Assembly (NCBI GenBank): GCA_000719105.1
Contig: JODX01000005.1
Location: 310,001-374,000, forward strand
Source: Streptomyces sclerotialus
Lineage (GTDB): Bacteria; Actinomycetota; Actinomycetes; Streptomycetales; Streptomycetaceae
Length of the DNA stretch: 64,000 bases
Direction: 5' to 3'
The translations under genes were made by a program, and so were the position numbers. Shown here piece after piece: positions 61,589 to 64,000 of this stretch. Position 1 is the first letter of the stretch. The number at the start of each line of letters is the position of its first letter. Under the pieces are notes generated by a model, which searched no databases, had not been told where the DNA came from, and saw nothing but the letters and a program-made list of their open reading frames with translations.

Positions 61589-64000
61589 ATGAGGCGGCAG
61601 GGCGTGCACCCGGAAGACAGTGCGGGCACCTCTGAGGCGTCGTCGCGCCCGGACACCGCGGACGAGAACAAAAAGGGCACGGACGTCCTGGACGCGGGCG
61701 GTGTCGGCGAGGTCGAGGGGGACGAACCGCTACTCCCCGCGCGCGTGCACCGTCCCTCCGATCTGATGCGGCTCCTGGTGGGCGTGCTCGCGATCGTGGT
61801 GCTGCTGGGGATCGCCGCGTTCGCCCACGGCACCACGTCCGGCCTCGAACAGGACATCAGCAAGGGCACCGGTCAGGCACCCGACCTGCTGATCAAGATT
61901 GCCGGTCTGGCGTCGAGCATCGCGATCCTCCTGGTGCCGGTCGCCTTCGCGATCGAGCGGCTGATCAAACGGGACGGGCTGCGCATCGCCGACGGCGTGC
62001 TCGCGGCGGTCCTCGCGCACGGGGTGACGCTCGCCACCGACCTGTGGGTCGCCAGGGCCGCGCCCGACTCCATCCAGGACGCGCTCACCCAGCCCTCCCC
62101 CGGCGACATCCACGCGCTCACCGACCCGGTGCACGGCTACCTCGCCCCTGTCATCGCGTACATGACGGCGGTCGGCATGTCGCGCAGGCCACGCTGGCGC
62201 GCGGTGCTGTGGATCGTGCTGCTCCTCGACGCGTTCTCCATGCTGGTCACCGGCTACACGACGCCGTTCTCGATCATCCTGACGGTGCTGATCGGCTGGT
62301 CCGTCGCCTACGGGACGCTCTACGCGGTCGGCTCACCCAATGTGCGCCCCACGGGCCGGACGCTGCTGGCGGGCCTGCTGCGGGTCGGCTTCAAGCCGGT
62401 GAGCGCGGCCCGTGTGGAGGCGCCGGACACCGGGGAGACCGGCGACCGTGGCCGACGGTACTTCGTGACCCTGGAGGACGGCCCGCCGCTGGACGTCACG
62501 GTGGTCGACCGGGAGCAGCAGGCACAGGGCTTCTTCTACCGGGTGTGGCGCAACCTGACGCTGCGCGGCTTCGCCACGCGCCGCAGCCTCCAGTCGCTGC
62601 GTCAGGCGCTGGAACAGGAGGCGCTGCTGGCGTACGCGGCCATCGCGGCCGGCGCGAACGCGCCCAAGCTGATCGCCACCTCGGAGCTCGGCCCGGACGC
62701 CGTGATGCTCGTCTACGAGCACACCGGCGGCCGCACCCTCGACCTCCTGGCGGACGAGGAGATCACCGACGAGCTGCTGCGGGACACCTGGCACCAGGTG
62801 AAGGCGCTCCAGTCGCGGCGCATCGCGCACCGGCGGCTCGCGGGTGACGCCATCGTGGTGGATCGTTCCGGCACGGTGATCCTGACCGATCTGCGCGGCG
62901 GCGAGATCGCCGCGGGCGATCTGCTGCTGCGCATGGACATCGCCCAGTTGCTGACCACGCTCGGGCTGCGGGTGGGGGCCGAGCGAGCCGTGACGTCCGC
63001 GGTCGGCGTGCTCGGGCCCGACGCGGTGGCGGACTGCCTGCCGATGCTCCAGCCCATCGCGCTGACCCGTTCCCACCGCGCGACGCTGCGCAGACTGGCC
63101 CGGGAGCGGGCGGAGCGTGAGCGCGAGGCGGTCCTGGAGGCGTCCCAGCAGGCCAAGCAGGCCCGTCTGGAGGAGTCCCGGGGGACCACCGACACCGAGA
63201 CGGGCGCCGCGAAGCCCGACAAGAAGGCCGTACGCGCCGAGCAGCGGGCCGAGAAACGGGCGATCGACGAGGCCATCGAAGAGGCGCGCGAGGAGGATCT
63301 GCTCACCCAGATCCGCCATCAGGTGCTGCTGATCAGACCACAGGCACCGGTCGAGCCCGCCCGCCTGGAGCGGATCAGGCCGCGCACCCTGATCAGCTTC
63401 ATCGCCGGTGCCATCGGCGCCTACTTCCTGCTGACCCAGCTCACGCACACCGAGTTCGGGCCGCTCATCGAGAACGCCGAGTGGGGCTGGGTCGCCGCGG
63501 CCGTCCTCTTCTCGGCGCTGAGCTATGTGGCGGCGGCGATGAGCCTGCTCGGTTTCGTGCCGGAGCGGGTGCCCTTCCTGCGAACGGTGCTGGCACAGGT
63601 CGCCGGCTCGTTCGTGAAGATCGTGGCACCCGCCGCCGTGGGCGGTGTCGCCCTCAACACGCGCTTCTTGCAGCGCGCGGGGGTGCGGCCGGGGCTCGCG
63701 GTGGCGAGCGTGGGCGCGTCGCAGCTCTTCGGTCTCGGCTGCCACATCCTGATGCTGATGGCGTTCGGCTACCTCACCGGCACCGAGAAGACACCGTCCC
63801 TGTCACCGTCCCGCACGGTCATCGCCGGCCTGCTGACGGTGGCCGTACTGGTGCTCGTGGTGACGTCGGTGCCGTTCCTGCGCAAGTTCGTCGTCACGCG
63901 CGTGCGCTCCCTCTTCGCCGGCGTCGTGCCACGCATGCTGGACGTACTGCAGCGGCCGCAGAAGCTGCTCACGGGCATCGGCGGCATGCTGCTGCTCACC
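61589..64000 (+). CDS. Kinase-like/LPG-synthase-like multidomain membrane protein (C-terminus cut)
   Basis: From ATG at 61589 after AAGAG, reading off the right edge, 804 residues visible. Domain order: an acidic N-terminus (1-50), six membrane helices (55-240), a kinase-like domain of the RIO/aminoglycoside type near 330-440 (LVYEHTGGRTLDLL, then HRRLAGDAIVVDRSG and LTDLRGG, with the catalytic HxD loop altered), a charged coiled stretch (REREAVLEASQQAKQARLEE), then membrane helices of the lysyl-phosphatidylglycerol synthase/UPF0104 type (APAAVGGVALNTRFL). The first half may sense or transfer phosphate; activity is unproven. Confidence 0.85.
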   Translation, partial: MRRQGVHPEDSAGTSEASSRPDTADENKKGTDVLDAGGVGEVEGDEPLLPARVHRPSDLMRLLVGVLAIVVLLGIAAFAHGTTSGLEQDISKGTGQAPDLLIKIAGLASSIAILLVPVAFAIERLIKRDGLRIADGVLAAVLAHGVTLATDLWVARAAPDSIQDALTQPSPGDIHALTDPVHGYLAPVIAYMTAVGMSRRPRWRAVLWIVLLLDAFSMLVTGYTTPFSIILTVLIGWSVAYGTLYAVGSPNVRPTGRTLLAGLLRVGFKPVSAARVEAPDTGETGDRGRRYFVTLEDGPPLDVTVVDREQQAQGFFYRVWRNLTLRGFATRRSLQSLRQALEQEALLAYAAIAAGANAPKLIATSELGPDAVMLVYEHTGGRTLDLLADEEITDELLRDTWHQVKALQSRRIAHRRLAGDAIVVDRSGTVILTDLRGGEIAAGDLLLRMDIAQLLTTLGLRVGAERAVTSAVGVLGPDAVADCLPMLQPIALTRSHRATLRRLARERAEREREAVLEASQQAKQARLEESRGTTDTETGAAKPDKKAVRAEQRAEKRAIDEAIEEAREEDLLTQIRHQVLLIRPQAPVEPARLERIRPRTLISFIAGAIGAYFLLTQLTHTEFGPLIENAEWGWVAAAVLFSALSYVAAAMSLLGFVPERVPFLRTVLAQVAGSFVKIVAPAAVGGVALNTRFLQRAGVRPGLAVASVGASQLFGLGCHILMLMAFGYLTGTEKTPSLSPSRTVIAGLLTVAVLVLVVTSVPFLRKFVVTRVRSLFAGVVPRMLDVLQRPQKLLTGIGGMLLLT

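Noticed and set aside
1..64000. Prophage, integrative element or insertion sequence
   Set aside because: No transposase, integrase, phage structural gene or attachment-site duplication found; composition looks uniform.

Overview
This window is high-GC actinobacterial chromosome, almost certainly Streptomyces. Third codon positions are nearly all G or C, GTG starts are common, and the gene set is diagnostic: the sigR-rsrA redox pair, wblC, mycoredoxin, adnAB, a B12-riboswitch-controlled nrdAB with an AraC-type partner, and the epi-isozizaene synthase/CYP170 pair. It reads as conserved core chromosome. I see no prophage, insertion sequence, integrase or CRISPR array. Both ends cut a gene.

Layout. 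1-8.1 kb: a partial HTH-nSTAND-WD40 signalling protein faces a secreted CHAP hydrolase. Next come two NrdR-like boxes, a cobalamin riboswitch, class Ia ribonucleotide reductase nrdA-nrdB and the AraC/GlxA-type regulator nrdS. 8.1-10.6 kb: cyc1 and cyp170A1 overlap by 4 bp and should make albaflavenone. 10.8-18.3 kb (minus strand): def, a TPR protein, two overlapping HD-domain membrane proteins (one full HD-GYP, one degenerate), rsrA, sigR with a near-consensus sigma-R promoter, an alpha/beta hydrolase and a SRAP/HMCES protein. 18.3-24.7 kb (mostly plus): an M50-like protease, aroA, rsgA, an SMR transporter, a convergent TetR gene, hisN and a CBS-domain protein. 24.8-26.8 kb: divergent catalase and Fur-family catR.

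26.9-36.5 kb: two identical initiator tRNA genes flank a long Sel1/TPR protein. They are followed by a UPF0182 membrane protein, a PPA1309-family protein, a Lon-like PDZ protease, a 54-residue membrane peptide, moaE and an NAD-dependent epimerase. 36.7-45.5 kb: a zincin-like protease with an overlapping Nudix gene, a three-gene operon of a TerD-AIM24 fusion and two AIM24 proteins, a HELAH-type metallopeptidase, and an orphan ThiF-like protein overlapping an ABC1/UbiB kinase. 45.6-49.6 kb: wblC with a leader ORF and attenuator, uvrD2, and mycoredoxin behind a second sigma-R promoter. 49.7-64 kb: a lipoprotein, nudC, an M20 dipeptidase, the AdnB and AdnA helicase-nuclease subunits, an alkyltransferase-like protein, and a membrane protein joining a kinase-like domain to a lysyl-phosphatidylglycerol-synthase-like module.

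Shared logic. Oxidative and thiol stress (sigR/rsrA, mycoredoxin, catalase/CatR), antibiotic response (wblC), DNA-precursor supply (nrdABS) and DNA repair (UvrD2, AdnAB, ATL, SRAP) are concentrated here. The least understood units are the TerD-AIM24 operon, the ThiF-like/UbiB pair, the overlapping HD pair, the nested inverted repeat after hisN and the alternative hairpins at the aroA start.
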